Shown one piece after another: positions 52,216 through 61,477 of a stretch of 64,000 nt of DNA (position 1 is its first letter; every line of letters starts with the position of its first letter). Source of the DNA: CAKZNE01 sp963976435 (GTDB lineage: Bacteria > Bacteroidota > Bacteroidia > Flavobacteriales > Schleiferiaceae); NCBI GenBank assembly GCA_963976435.1, contig CAXBKQ010000006.1:96385-160384 (forward strand), written 5' to 3'. The position numbers and the translations under genes are program-made. The notes beneath the pieces were generated by a model. It saw only the letters and a program-made list of their open reading frames with translations. It was not told where the DNA came from and ran no database searches.

Positions 52216-52445
52216 AAATCCATTTTCTGGTTGGCAAATATCGTAAATGGAAAATGGACTGGCGAATTCTCATTTACCAGTAAATAATGCCCTTCATATT
52301 TGCTTTAACTATTTTATTCTATGATATTTAGACAGTTTTTCCTAAAAATGGCTCCGTATTAAACCTAAATTTAAACCCAGTTTTGGTCACGATTTTTTCC
52401 TTCTGGGATTGACTAAATAGAATCTGCTCGAAAAATTTGAAGTTT

Positions 52446-53954
52446 ATGCTCAGATATTCTCTAATTATATGCGCTCTTGTCCTTGCATCTGCCGCAAGTG
52501 CTACGCATATCATTGGAGGTAATTTAAAAGTGGAACAAGTTTCAGCCAACTCATTTTTAGTAGATCTCGCCGTTTTTAGAGATTGTGGAATTGGAGACCC
52601 TAATGACAGGTCCGATGACCCCGTTGCACTTCAGTCTAGCATCATTATTAGAGTTTATGACGCTCTAAACTACGCTCCAATTCTTACCGAAACTTTTTCT
52701 AGAGAATCTGGAGCCGCCGTTAACCTTGGAAATTCCTGCTATTCCCCTCCCAATTTATGTGTGGAAGAATATCATTTTTTTAAGCAAATAAGTCTGGCCA
52801 ACAATCCAAATGGGTATATAATAGCGGCACAGTCATGCTGTAGAAACCACACCGTGCTTAATTTGGTAGAACCTGGCCAAACAGGAATTACCTGGCAGGC
52901 CAGCATCCCAGATCCCGCTTTAACAAATTCTAACTCCAGCCCAGATTTAGGGGCCTATCCATCTTTGGGATTTCTCTGCCTTTTAACAGATTTTCAAATT
53001 GATTTATCGGCTACAGATATGGACGGTGATAGTTTAACCTACGAACTAATTACTCCTTATAATGCCCCTTCACCGAGCAACTCCAATCAAAATGCTTATT
53101 CGGTTCCTCCTTTTCAAAAAGTAAATTGGAAGCAAGGATATTCAGCCCAAAATGCTATTCATGGCAATCCTTCATTACAGTTAAATATTGAAAATGGCAT
53201 GCTCAATTGCAAAGCTTCCCAGCAAGGTGTTTATGCCTTTGCCTATAGAGTAAGTGAATATAGAAATGGCCAAAAAATAGGGGAAATTGTAAGAGACCTT
53301 CAATTGGAAGTTCTGAACTGCAACCCTGGTGCAAAGCCAGAAATTGTGGAACCTAGTTTTGATGTATATAATATGAACGCTAATGAAGAATTATGCCTCG
53401 ACTTTTATGCATTAGACTCAAATTTAGTGGACACCCTTTATTTTGAAGCCATTTATTCAGGTAGTGTAATGGACTATGTTGACGGACCGGAAGATTTTTA
53501 TAGAGTAGGCTTTGGCAGTGCTGGAGGACAAGTATGCTGGAAACCAAATTGTTTGGGAATGATAGGAGACCAAACCTTACATATTGAATTAAAATTGAAG
53601 TCTTTGGGTTGTTTTGCACCTCAGCATGCTAGCAAACATATAGACGTTTTTATAGAAAACCCTGAAATGGATATTAATAGCCTTTTCCCCAATATATTTA
53701 CACCAAATGGAGATAAAATCAATGACTATTTTCAACCTTCAGAAATTTCCGAAAGTGAATGTTTAGAATATCTACATTATAAAATTTATAACCGATGGGG
53801 GGAGTTGCTTTTTGAAACCGATCAAAATTCGGGATACTGGGATGGAAGTTATGATGGTAAGCCTGTTAGCGAAGGCGTTTACTATTATGTAGCTAGTGGA
53901 ACCTTTCTCGGCAAAGTTTTTAATTTTTCCAATCATATTACCCTAGTAAGGTGA
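52446..53954 (+). CDS. Secreted protein, T9SS type B, 'HxxGGE' family member 4
   Basis: From ATG 52446, 502 residues (TTG 52437 would add three). The signal peptide ends ASA, and the mature chain begins THIIGGN. The shared N-terminal domain is complete: AVFRDCG, QSCCRNHTVLNLVEPGQTG, NSNSSP, DMDGDSLTYEL, and SEYRNGQ ... IVRDLQLEV ... C. It lacks the extra middle modules of its longer relatives and goes almost directly to the type B sorting domain (LFPNIFTPNGDKINDYF ... NRWGELLF ... YWDG ... VSEGVYYYVAS). The shortest member of the family, so it best defines the minimal unit. Probably exported by T9SS. Confidence 0.85.
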   Translation: MLRYSLIICALVLASAASATHIIGGNLKVEQVSANSFLVDLAVFRDCGIGDPNDRSDDPVALQSSIIIRVYDALNYAPILTETFSRESGAAVNLGNSCYSPPNLCVEEYHFFKQISLANNPNGYIIAAQSCCRNHTVLNLVEPGQTGITWQASIPDPALTNSNSSPDLGAYPSLGFLCLLTDFQIDLSATDMDGDSLTYELITPYNAPSPSNSNQNAYSVPPFQKVNWKQGYSAQNAIHGNPSLQLNIENGMLNCKASQQGVYAFAYRVSEYRNGQKIGEIVRDLQLEVLNCNPGAKPEIVEPSFDVYNMNANEELCLDFYALDSNLVDTLYFEAIYSGSVMDYVDGPEDFYRVGFGSAGGQVCWKPNCLGMIGDQTLHIELKLKSLGCFAPQHASKHIDVFIENPEMDINSLFPNIFTPNGDKINDYFQPSEISESECLEYLHYKIYNRWGELLFETDQNSGYWDGSYDGKPVSEGVYYYVASGTFLGKVFNFSNHITLVR

Positions 53955-53997
53955 AGGCATTTATTTTAGTAATTTTCAAGTTTTCAAATAATTATCC

Positions 53998-54669
53998 ATG
54001 AAATATTTCGATTCCGATTTCCTTAACTTTTTTATTGAACTAGCAGCAAACAACCACAAAGCCTGGTTTGATGAAAACCGAAAGCGCTATGAAAAATCGG
54101 TGAAAAAACCTTTTGAGAATTTTGTAAATGCCTTAATTCTTGAAATTCAAAAAGACGATCCTTCTGTGCAGATAAAAGCCAAAGACGCAATTTTTAGAAT
54201 TAATAGAGATATTAGGTTTTCAAAGGATAAATCCCCTTATAAACTGGACCGAACCGCAGCTATTTCTCCAAAAGGCAGAAAAGATCACTCAGACCCTGGT
54301 TTTTATGTTAGTCTTGGGCCAGAGAAATTAATGGTGGGTGGCGGAGCATACGCCCTCCCCCCAGAAACTTTAATGAAGCTTAGAACTTATATTATGGCTC
54401 ATCCCAAAGAGTTTGAAACGTGTATAAATGACAAAGGCTTTAAATCTACCTATGGTGAACTAAAGGGAGAGGAAAATAAAAGACTTCCCAATAAAGATTT
54501 AATGGAAGCGGCCAAAAGCCAACCTCTTTTACTTAGAAAACAGTTTTATTATATGGCTGAAAGCGATGCTGATCTGGTTTTGAGTGATAAACTATTGGAG
54601 CACTGTATGAGTCAATATCAAAAAGGGAAAATAATGAAAACCTTCCTCAGAAAGGCGATGAGCCTGTAG
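53998..54669 (+). CDS. DUF2461 family protein
   Basis: A 223-residue cytoplasmic protein matching DUF2461 (TIGR02453). Seen: N-terminal FLNFFIELAANNHKAWFDEN, RKRYEKSVKKPFENFV, the basic catalytic-looking motif IFRINRDIRFSKDKSPYK, and GFYVSLGPEKLMVGGGAYAL. Function unknown. Forty-three bases after the secreted-protein gene, and convergent with the OmpA-like gene 2 bases away. Confidence 0.88.
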   Translation: MKYFDSDFLNFFIELAANNHKAWFDENRKRYEKSVKKPFENFVNALILEIQKDDPSVQIKAKDAIFRINRDIRFSKDKSPYKLDRTAAISPKGRKDHSDPGFYVSLGPEKLMVGGGAYALPPETLMKLRTYIMAHPKEFETCINDKGFKSTYGELKGEENKRLPNKDLMEAAKSQPLLLRKQFYYMAESDADLVLSDKLLEHCMSQYQKGKIMKTFLRKAMSL

Positions 54670-54671
54670 CT

Positions 54672-55358
54672 TTAGTCTAAAATGTGGACTTCCGTTCTAC
54701 GGTTTTTCTGCCTTCCTTCTTCTGTGCTATTGTCTGCAATTGGTCTGGATTCACCATAGCCCTTGGCAACTATCCTCGTGGCTTTTATGCCTTTGGAGAT
54801 TAAATAATTCCGAACCCTATCCGCCCTTTTTTGAGAAAAGTTAAGGTTTGATTTTTCCTCCCCTATATCATCGGTATGACCAGCAATTTCAATTTTAATT
54901 TGTTTTTTGAGCTTTAAATAATCCACCAATTCATTAAGTTCCGAATAGGAATCTTTGGTGAGACTTGCTTTTCCAGATTCAAAATGTACATGGTCGAGGC
55001 TAAAACTTTTTCCAGGTTCAAACTGAATATCAATGGTGAAAGTGACTTTCTGTCCTTCTTTAATTTCTGGAATTTCTATTTCCGAATACTCTTCATCTTT
55101 AGAAAAACCCTTAATTTTAATTTGATAGGTTCTAGCGCCTTGCAATTGGATTTCAAAGCTACCATTAGCCTTTGTAAGTCCCTCTAATACTTTCCCAGAT
55201 TCCTTATCAATAAATAGAATTATTTCAGCTTCTCTAGGCTTATTTTCAAAATCACTAACATTTACAATAGCCTTTGCGCTAGGCTTTTCCTCCTGACTAT
55301 AAGTTGGAGAAATGCCGAATAAATAAAATAGAGCAATTAATAGAGATATTCGAGTCAT
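54672..55358 (-). CDS. OmpA-family outer-membrane/peptidoglycan-binding protein
   Basis: 228 residues: a signal peptide (MTRISLLIALFYLFGISPTYS), a beta-sandwich like CarboxypepD_reg or CNA_B (about 28-110), and an OmpA C-terminal domain (about 120-228). The OmpA part has the conserved VHFESGKASLTKDSYSELN, IEIAGHTDDIGEEKSN, LSQKRADRVRNYLISKG-type and EEGRQKNRRTEV motifs that bind diaminopimelate of peptidoglycan. Likely ties the outer membrane to the wall. Start chosen at the ATG giving a normal signal peptide. Confidence 0.93.
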   Translation of the reverse strand: MTRISLLIALFYLFGISPTYSQEEKPSAKAIVNVSDFENKPREAEIILFIDKESGKVLEGLTKANGSFEIQLQGARTYQIKIKGFSKDEEYSEIEIPEIKEGQKVTFTIDIQFEPGKSFSLDHVHFESGKASLTKDSYSELNELVDYLKLKKQIKIEIAGHTDDIGEEKSNLNFSQKRADRVRNYLISKGIKATRIVAKGYGESRPIADNSTEEGRQKNRRTEVHILD

Positions 55359-55598
55359 GGTTTTTTGGTTTATCGGCTAAAGGACATAGGCCCTAATTTC
55401 ATTATACCATAAACAAACGAGATTTTAATTCTAAAGCTTATATCTCGGGGCTTTTAATTTTCCTCTGATCTGAAATGAACTTTTTATTTTTTCATAATTT
55501 AATGAATTGGCTTTTATTTTTTTAGCTAAAAATTGAAGCCCTATAGTATCGCCAACCCAGCTCCCAGTGGTTTTGGCTCTCTCTATAAAATGAATTCT

Positions 55599-55606
55599 TA
55601 CTTTTG
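55599..55606 (+). promoter_or_regulatory. Probable promoter -7 box TACTTTTG
   Basis: TAnnTTTG match 17 bases before the DinB-like gene, with TTTTG 23 bases upstream (55571-55575). Confidence 0.55.
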
Positions 55607-55623
55607 GTTAAGCCTTTATTAAA

Positions 55624-56277
55624 ATGAAAAAAATCAGCCTTAGTATACTACTTATTTCAGGATTCGCATTACTGTTTTTTTCCTCTATAAACTCTGAATC
55701 CCATGAAATGGAATTAACAAACACCATCACTAACAGTATGACTGACTCATTGTATTATCATGAAATTCCAGCTCCTCCCTCAAGTATTTCGGCTGCAAAT
55801 ATTTTAGCAAGAACTGTGGATGGCTTGGGTTATCGTTTTTATTGGGCCACTGAGGGCTTAGATGACAAGAGCTTAGATTTTGACCCTGGCAATGGCAATA
55901 GAAGTCCTAGAGAAATGATGGACCACTTTGTAATACTTTCCGAAATGGTTTTGAACGCCTTAAATCAAAAGCCAAATATTCGTCCTCGGCCAGGTGAAGG
56001 AGGTAGTTTTGAAGAAAAGCGAAAAAAAACTTTAAGCAATCTGTGGAAATCAAGCCAAATTCTGCGAAATATGAAAGATTCGGATTTGGAAAATTGCAAG
56101 CTTATTTTTCAAAGGGAAGAATCTACTAGTGAGCTTCCTTTATGGAATGTAATCAATGGTCCACTAAGTGATGCGATTTATCATACAGGACAAATCGTTT
56201 CTCAGCGCAGGTCTGCTGGCAATCCCATCCATCCTGGAGTAAGTGTATTAATGGGAAAAACCAAAATGAAAAACTAA
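55624..56277 (+). CDS. Exported DinB-like four-helix protein
   Basis: 217 residues: an N-terminal hydrophobic signal (about 4-22), then a DinB/YfiT-like helical bundle. Motifs: NILARTVDGLGYRFYWATEG, SPREMMDHFVILSEMVL (possible metal His) and SDAIYHTGQIVSQRRSAGNP (second His). The usual third metal His of DinB proteins is not evident. The ending resembles a known Bacteroidota DinB subgroup. An exported location is odd for a family whose known members work with cytoplasmic thiols. Function unknown. Confidence 0.8.
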   Translation: MKKISLSILLISGFALLFFSSINSESHEMELTNTITNSMTDSLYYHEIPAPPSSISAANILARTVDGLGYRFYWATEGLDDKSLDFDPGNGNRSPREMMDHFVILSEMVLNALNQKPNIRPRPGEGGSFEEKRKKTLSNLWKSSQILRNMKDSDLENCKLIFQREESTSELPLWNVINGPLSDAIYHTGQIVSQRRSAGNPIHPGVSVLMGKTKMKN

Positions 56278-56282
56278 TTTCT

Positions 56283-57320
56283 TTATTCCTTAATAAACCT
56301 AAAAGCTCTATCGGATTCAGCTTTTAATCGGATAAGGTATTGTCCTCTTTTTAAATCACTTAAATCATATTCTTTTTGATCCGAAGCTTCATATTCCCTC
56401 ACCTTTAAACCTAGCATATTATAAATTTCTAATCCTTGATGTGCATCATCTTCAAATTCCAATTTCAAAATATCTAAAACAGGGTTTGGAAAAATCTGAA
56501 TGAGCTGTTTATTGGATTCGATAAGGGAGGTTTTATTATCACATGAATCATTTTTTAAATAGTCATATTCACCAATTCCCCACTTGGCCAAACTATCATA
56601 TACCACCAGCTTAACCGCCTGTTTTATTTTGGCAGCGGTAGAGTCTGGAATCATATAATTTTTAGTTACGGGCCTTGGATCTTTTCTAAATATCGAGGTG
56701 TAAAAACACATTGCCACAGCATAAGAACCTTCAAAAGAGGGGTGGCTTTCATCGGCTTGATATAATTCAATATCTGGATAATTTTCGCGAATATATCTCC
56801 ATACCGCCCCTGCTGGTGATACTTCAGAATTATTCATTTGTGCCATAATTCTATATCGAGATTGCAATACACTGTCCATTCCTAAATAGGTTGCGGTATA
56901 AGGCCATGTTGAAGTGGAAAACATTCCGTTTTTTCTTCCCCATGTCATATAAAAAAGAACCGTAGCACAGGGATTCAATGCTTTACATAAGGAATCTACC
57001 AAGTGTGGAGTTTGGTAATTATAATTCATAACGGCTGGGAACTGACTTTGATCTTGTAAAACCACATAATCCCAATTTCCGAGAGATAGTTTTTGTAGCG
57101 AAACTGTATTTGAAAAATGCCCTCCCATGGTAAAACCTCCTGGAGCATTAACATCATATTCCAAACTGTCTCCAACAGATAGCGCAATTAATTGAACCAT
57201 TTGAGGCATATTATTGGAATAGGTATAACTATTTCCTAAAAACAAAGCGCTTCTACTTTTGGTCTGGGAAAAGAGAAGGCCGGTAGAAAACAAGAGAACT
57301 ATTAGTAGGTGGTTTTTCAT
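56283..57320 (-). CDS. Secreted SGNH-hydrolase-like protein with T9SS type A sorting domain
   Basis: 345 residues: a signal peptide (ends near S18), then an SGNH-like hydrolase fold with LFLGNSYTYSNNMPQ (GNSxT block, nucleophile Ser), WDYVVLQDQSQFPAV, and ESHPSFEGSYAVAM (D/E-x-x-H catalytic region). The C-terminus is a type A T9SS sorting domain (IQIFPNPVLDILKLEF ... LKRGQYLIRL). Inference: a cell-surface or released esterase/deacetylase acting on polysaccharide. Last gene of the run starting with the beta-lactamase-fold hydrolase, 15 bases after the lipoprotein gene. Confidence 0.83.
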   Translation of the reverse strand: MKNHLLIVLLFSTGLLFSQTKSRSALFLGNSYTYSNNMPQMVQLIALSVGDSLEYDVNAPGGFTMGGHFSNTVSLQKLSLGNWDYVVLQDQSQFPAVMNYNYQTPHLVDSLCKALNPCATVLFYMTWGRKNGMFSTSTWPYTATYLGMDSVLQSRYRIMAQMNNSEVSPAGAVWRYIRENYPDIELYQADESHPSFEGSYAVAMCFYTSIFRKDPRPVTKNYMIPDSTAAKIKQAVKLVVYDSLAKWGIGEYDYLKNDSCDNKTSLIESNKQLIQIFPNPVLDILKLEFEDDAHQGLEIYNMLGLKVREYEASDQKEYDLSDLKRGQYLIRLKAESDRAFRFIKE

Positions 57321-57335
57321 TTAGAATGTTTTTTA

Positions 57336-57737
57336 TCAAATCCTTTCCAACTTAAATATACAGGGTTCTATGCAGGGAAAGTACAGCATTAAATGCTGAT
57401 TTTTGAATTCATAAAAAAGTCGGTAGCTGTTTGGGCAGTTGATGGTTTTTGTAGAATCTGAAAAAGTGCTGGAACTTGGGCTCTGAGCATCGGTTGAAAG
57501 TGAGCAAATTTCTCCATTGGAATAAACACTGTCATTGCTAAAAAACTCAAATGTTTTTTGGCTGTTAGCAGCTTGAAATGTGCCACTTCCATCTCCAGGG
57601 TCTGAGTAGGTTTCTATCAATTTCCATTTGCCAATTAGTGAATTATTCTCCGCTTCTTTTGGTGTTTCAACTTCATTTGATTTTGAGCAGGAAAGTGCCA
57701 GAAGGGAAAAGGCAATTCTCAATAAGCCCTTTTTCAT
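57336..57737 (-). CDS. Small lipocalin-like lipoprotein
   Basis: 133 residues with a lipobox ALSC (Cys17) and a short Glu/Asn-rich linker, then a lipocalin-like start LIGKWKLIETYSDPGDGSG and four cysteines in the mature chain (C82, C101, C121, C126 approximately) that may form disulfides. No specific family recognised. It lies 53 bases after the LytTR regulator gene in the same direction. Confidence 0.7.
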   Translation of the reverse strand: MKKGLLRIAFSLLALSCSKSNEVETPKEAENNSLIGKWKLIETYSDPGDGSGTFQAANSQKTFEFFSNDSVYSNGEICSLSTDAQSPSSSTFSDSTKTINCPNSYRLFYEFKNQHLMLYFPCIEPCIFKLERI

Positions 57738-57790
57738 AGTTTCTTTTTTTACCCTTGTATGATGATGAATTAAGACATGAAGTTGCGTCT

Positions 57791-58534
57791 CTATAAAGAT
57801 AACTGTCTTCTAATTTGCGGAGTAAGACTTTGGCTCGCTTTAAATTCGGAGGAAAATGCATCATTCATTATAAATATCAGACTGGCTTTTGAACCCTTGC
57901 GAATTTCCTTGATGTATTTTTTGTTGATTAATACTGCCCTGTGGATTCTGATGAAATCTGAGCCTAATTTTTTTTCATAATCTGTTAAGGAACCGGATAG
58001 CAGGTGGGTTTTGCCAACTTTGTCTGAAAGGTTCAAATATTTATCCTCTGCTTTTATAAAAACAATATCCTTTGTCGGCACCAAAAACAGCCTGTCTCCT
58101 AAACTTATGCTTACGGTTTCCAAGGTTGGCTCAATCAGTTGCCTTAGCAAATTTTCAATATTATTTTCCTTTGGCTCCATCTCCAAACTCAGAAGTTTTG
58201 CAATGCTTTTTTCCAGCCTTTTTTCTTCAATGGGTTTTAATAGATAGTCTATGGAGTTTTCTTCAAAAGCTTTAATAGCATATTGATCGAAGGCAGTGAT
58301 AAATATTATTTTGGGTTGTTTAGAGATTTTTTGGAGCATTTCAAAACCATTGAGAACAGGCATTTGAATATCTAGAAAAACAAGATCTGGCTCTAAATCT
58401 TTAATAGCATTTAGGCCCTCTTCACCATCGCTAGCCTCGCCAATTATTTGAATTTGCTCTTCAAATTTTTGAAGCAGCTTTCTCAGCCTTGTTCTGGCTA
58501 GTGGCTCATCATCTATAATAAGGCATTTATACAT
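57791..58534 (-). CDS. LytTR-family response regulator
   Basis: 247 residues: receiver domain (1-120) with acidic pocket LIIDDEP, phospho-acceptor D55 in VFLDIQMPVLNG, and Thr/Lys in FITAFDQYA ... LLKPIEE. A C-terminal LytTR DNA-binding domain (about 140-245) contains VFIKAEDKYLNLSDK and FIRIHRAVLINKKYIKEI. It overlaps the upstream kinase by 8 bases. The pair is a LytS/LytR-type two-component system; target genes are unknown, though the genes around it are candidates. Confidence 0.94.
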   Translation of the reverse strand: MYKCLIIDDEPLARTRLRKLLQKFEEQIQIIGEASDGEEGLNAIKDLEPDLVFLDIQMPVLNGFEMLQKISKQPKIIFITAFDQYAIKAFEENSIDYLLKPIEEKRLEKSIAKLLSLEMEPKENNIENLLRQLIEPTLETVSISLGDRLFLVPTKDIVFIKAEDKYLNLSDKVGKTHLLSGSLTDYEKKLGSDFIRIHRAVLINKKYIKEIRKGSKASLIFIMNDAFSSEFKASQSLTPQIRRQLSL

Positions 58535-59651
58535 TTTCCAGTTCTTTATTATTTTGATTTAAGGAAATATAAACGCACTTTTCGCTACCATTATTAAAAC
58601 CCAATTGGTGTCCATCCGGATAAAGAAGTTTTAATTTATCGTAGGTGCTTTTTAATCCATAACCAAGTTTTTTAGGCACTGGAAAATCTGGACCATTGTC
58701 GTAAACTTTAATTTCTAAAAGACCATTTACTTTTTGGATTTGAACTTTTAATTTTCCTTTTTTGATTTTGGAAAGCGCGTGTTTAATCGCATTTTCTACC
58801 AAAGGCTGCAATAGAAATCTGGGGATTTTCTCTTGGTAAAGGTCTTTATCTACATCCAGTTCATAGGCAAGGTTTTCTCCAAACCTCACCTTTTCAATAT
58901 TTAAATAAATCTCAACAATATTTAGCTCTTCCTCAATACTTACAAAATTAGTTTCTTGAGAATTTAAACTATAGCGAAACAATTCTGAGAGGTTTACCAC
59001 CATGTTTTCAGCACCTTTGGGATCAATGGAAATAAGACTGGCTATAGAGTTGAAGGAGTTGAATAGGAAATGTGGGTTTATCCTCGACTGCAAAGCATGC
59101 AATTCTGCCTGAACCTTTAATTGTGTAAGCTTTTCCTGTTCTACTTCCTTCTCGTCAATGATGCTGTTGAGGCGGTCTAGTCTCCTTCTCCATATCAAAG
59201 CTGGTAGGGCAATTACCAGGGCAATAAAACTATAGGTAATCACATTCGTCCATAGTGGATCGGCTTTAAAATCTCCTAAAACAATATGATCATCGTCAAT
59301 ATACCCTAATGAGGCATAAAAAAATTCCAAGCCAGTACTTACCAGTGCTACTCCAGCCACAGCAAAAAACAGCCTATAGAAAATATATTTCCAACTGGTT
59401 TTCCATTTTTCATCCAAAAGCAAAGTCCCGAATAAAACAGCGTTAAGGCCTGCAAGTGGCAAGAAAAAGATATCACTCAGCCAAACCATTTCGGCCAGGA
59501 ATATTTCATAGGAGCCAATTTCAGGATTTAATCCGTGATCAATTAAAATTAAAAGGAGGTTCAGCCCAAAAAATGTGATTATTATGGGAAGCTGCTTCTT
59601 GTGCTGCTCTAGCCACTTTTTGGGGAAGCTTTGTTTTGGGTTTATTTTCAA
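58527..59651 (-). CDS. LytS/YehU-type sensor histidine kinase
   Basis: A 374-residue kinase of the His_kinase (PF06580) class. It has four membrane helices in the first about 165 residues, then a coiled coil, then the H-box LHALQSRINPHFLFNSFNSI and the ATPase motifs IPRFLLQPLVENAIKHAL and YDNGPDFP ... GYGLKSTYDKL. The sensory part is membrane-embedded with little periplasmic loop. It overlaps its regulator by 8 bases and follows the hydrolase gene by 8 bases. Confidence 0.94.
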   Translation of the reverse strand: MKINPKQSFPKKWLEQHKKQLPIIITFFGLNLLLILIDHGLNPEIGSYEIFLAEMVWLSDIFFLPLAGLNAVLFGTLLLDEKWKTSWKYIFYRLFFAVAGVALVSTGLEFFYASLGYIDDDHIVLGDFKADPLWTNVITYSFIALVIALPALIWRRRLDRLNSIIDEKEVEQEKLTQLKVQAELHALQSRINPHFLFNSFNSIASLISIDPKGAENMVVNLSELFRYSLNSQETNFVSIEEELNIVEIYLNIEKVRFGENLAYELDVDKDLYQEKIPRFLLQPLVENAIKHALSKIKKGKLKVQIQKVNGLLEIKVYDNGPDFPVPKKLGYGLKSTYDKLKLLYPDGHQLGFNNGSEKCVYISLNQNNKELENV

Positions 59652-59659
59652 ACTACAAA

Positions 59660-61477
59660 TTATTTTTTAGGCACTCTAAAGTTCCCATTAGGTTGCATAA
59701 AGGTTAGGGCTTTTACTTCTCCATCTTTTACATCAAATTGTACCGAATAACCTTCTAAACCATCCAAAACAAATTTATCATCTCCGGTGGCTTTCAGGCT
59801 ATATTCTGGCTGTCCAGGGACAAACAACTTCAGACCTTCTTCCTTAATATAAACTTTTGCAGATGCTCCACCTAGGTCGTATTCACCGGTGTATTTTTCC
59901 AATTCGTTGGCTTCTATTTCAACTTCTTCGATTTGTCTTTTAAATAGCAATGGGTCAAGACCAGCTTCTACACTTATTCGGATTCCGTCAATTTCCCCTA
60001 CTGTATTGCTACTAAAATTAAACATGAAGCCCCCACCGGAAGAATTGCTATCCACTTCTTCTCCTTTTTCTATAGGTTCAAAAATATCATAATGAAAATG
60101 GTTTAAATACCAGGTTTCATCTGGAAGCTTGGCAAATAAGGAATCCTCTTTTACTAAAATTCGAATTTTTCCATATCCAGGATGAGAAAACAAGCCCGCA
60201 TATTCTTCTATTTTGTGGGAGGGTTTTGTGTTTTTTACTCTAATAGAAGATCCCTCATCTACATTTTCATCCTCTTTCTTCTCTTTTTTAGATTCTTGAG
60301 CTTTGATTAATCCCTCTTCCCACTCTACAGATTTTAATCCTAACATTTTGTCTGCGATAATATTTCTTACGATAGAAGGCACAGCAGAACCATTCTGATT
60401 TACTAAAACTATTATCCCAATACTGTCGTTTGGAAAAAAACAAACATTAGCTGAAAAGCCATTAATATTTCCACCATGTTCTACTCTAACATGGCTATTA
60501 TAGGAGCTTAGAAACCATCCAAAGCCATAGTTTCCAAAATTATAATTTGCCCTTTTGGCGCTAGGTAAGCTCGATTTGGAAATCATTTGTGAGCTTATAG
60601 CCTCCCTTCTATATTCTTCTGGGATTATCTGATTTCCTTGAAATTTCCCCTTGTTAATCCAGGCCATTGTCCAGTTGGCCATTTCCAGAACATTACTATT
60701 AATACTTCCCGCTGGAGCCATTCCTCGAATTCGGTAATAATCTTGGGCGAAAATTCCCTTTTTGCTAGTGTAGCCATAGCCTTTGGCAATATTATCTTCC
60801 TTCAGTAATTCATTAATATGAAGATTGGATTTAGACATTTTTAGTGGCTTAAAAATGTTTTCTCTAATATTCTCTTCCCAGCTTTTACCCGTAATTTTTG
60901 CACCTAAAGAGCCTGCTGCTAAATACATGAAGTTATTATATTGAAATCCCTGCCTTACCGTTAAAGTTGGTTCGTGATATTGAATCCTTGCTAAAAGGCT
61001 ATCTGGTGAATTGCTAGGAAACATATACCAAGAAATATCATGCCTAGGCAACCCGGTTCTATGGCTAAGCATATCGCGAATAGTAATCGACGAATTCATT
61101 TGAAGGTTATAGAATTTCAGTTTGGGTAAATACTCCCTTGGGCTGGCATCTAAATCCAATTTTTCTTGCTCCTGCAACTGGCCTAAAAGGGCTCCTGTAA
61201 AAGCTTTAGTGCAAGACCCAATGGCAAAAAGTGTTTCAGTGTCTACCTTTTTTTTGTTTTCATAATCTTTAAATCCAAATCCTTTTGAATAAATGATTTT
61301 ATCCTTTTCTACAACGGCAACAGCCATTCCAGCACAATTAGCTAAATCCATAACCTTTTGAATTCTCTTTTCCAGTTTGGCAACTTTTCTACTATTCTGA
61401 GCTTTAAGTGAAAAGGTAAATAGAAAGGCAATGGCTAATATTAGGACTTTAGGATTTTTTTGATTTTGATAATACAT
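59660..61477 (-). CDS. Exported serine hydrolase, beta-lactamase class C fold
   Basis: 605 residues with a signal peptide (cleaved near A26). Catalytic motifs of the class C/esterase family are present: SCTK (S88-K91) as SxxK, YNN (about 187) as the tyrosine motif, and HGGNINGFSANV as the third. After about residue 390 come one or two beta-rich DUF3471-like domains (KIEEYAGLFSHPGYGKIRIL; ELEKYTGEYDLGGASAKVY). Probably a periplasmic or surface peptidase/esterase; not necessarily a beta-lactamase. First gene of a probable operon with the kinase, regulator, lipoprotein and SGNH genes. Confidence 0.9.
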   Translation of the reverse strand: MYYQNQKNPKVLILAIAFLFTFSLKAQNSRKVAKLEKRIQKVMDLANCAGMAVAVVEKDKIIYSKGFGFKDYENKKKVDTETLFAIGSCTKAFTGALLGQLQEQEKLDLDASPREYLPKLKFYNLQMNSSITIRDMLSHRTGLPRHDISWYMFPSNSPDSLLARIQYHEPTLTVRQGFQYNNFMYLAAGSLGAKITGKSWEENIRENIFKPLKMSKSNLHINELLKEDNIAKGYGYTSKKGIFAQDYYRIRGMAPAGSINSNVLEMANWTMAWINKGKFQGNQIIPEEYRREAISSQMISKSSLPSAKRANYNFGNYGFGWFLSSYNSHVRVEHGGNINGFSANVCFFPNDSIGIIVLVNQNGSAVPSIVRNIIADKMLGLKSVEWEEGLIKAQESKKEKKEDENVDEGSSIRVKNTKPSHKIEEYAGLFSHPGYGKIRILVKEDSLFAKLPDETWYLNHFHYDIFEPIEKGEEVDSNSSGGGFMFNFSSNTVGEIDGIRISVEAGLDPLLFKRQIEEVEIEANELEKYTGEYDLGGASAKVYIKEEGLKLFVPGQPEYSLKATGDDKFVLDGLEGYSVQFDVKDGEVKALTFMQPNGNFRVPKK

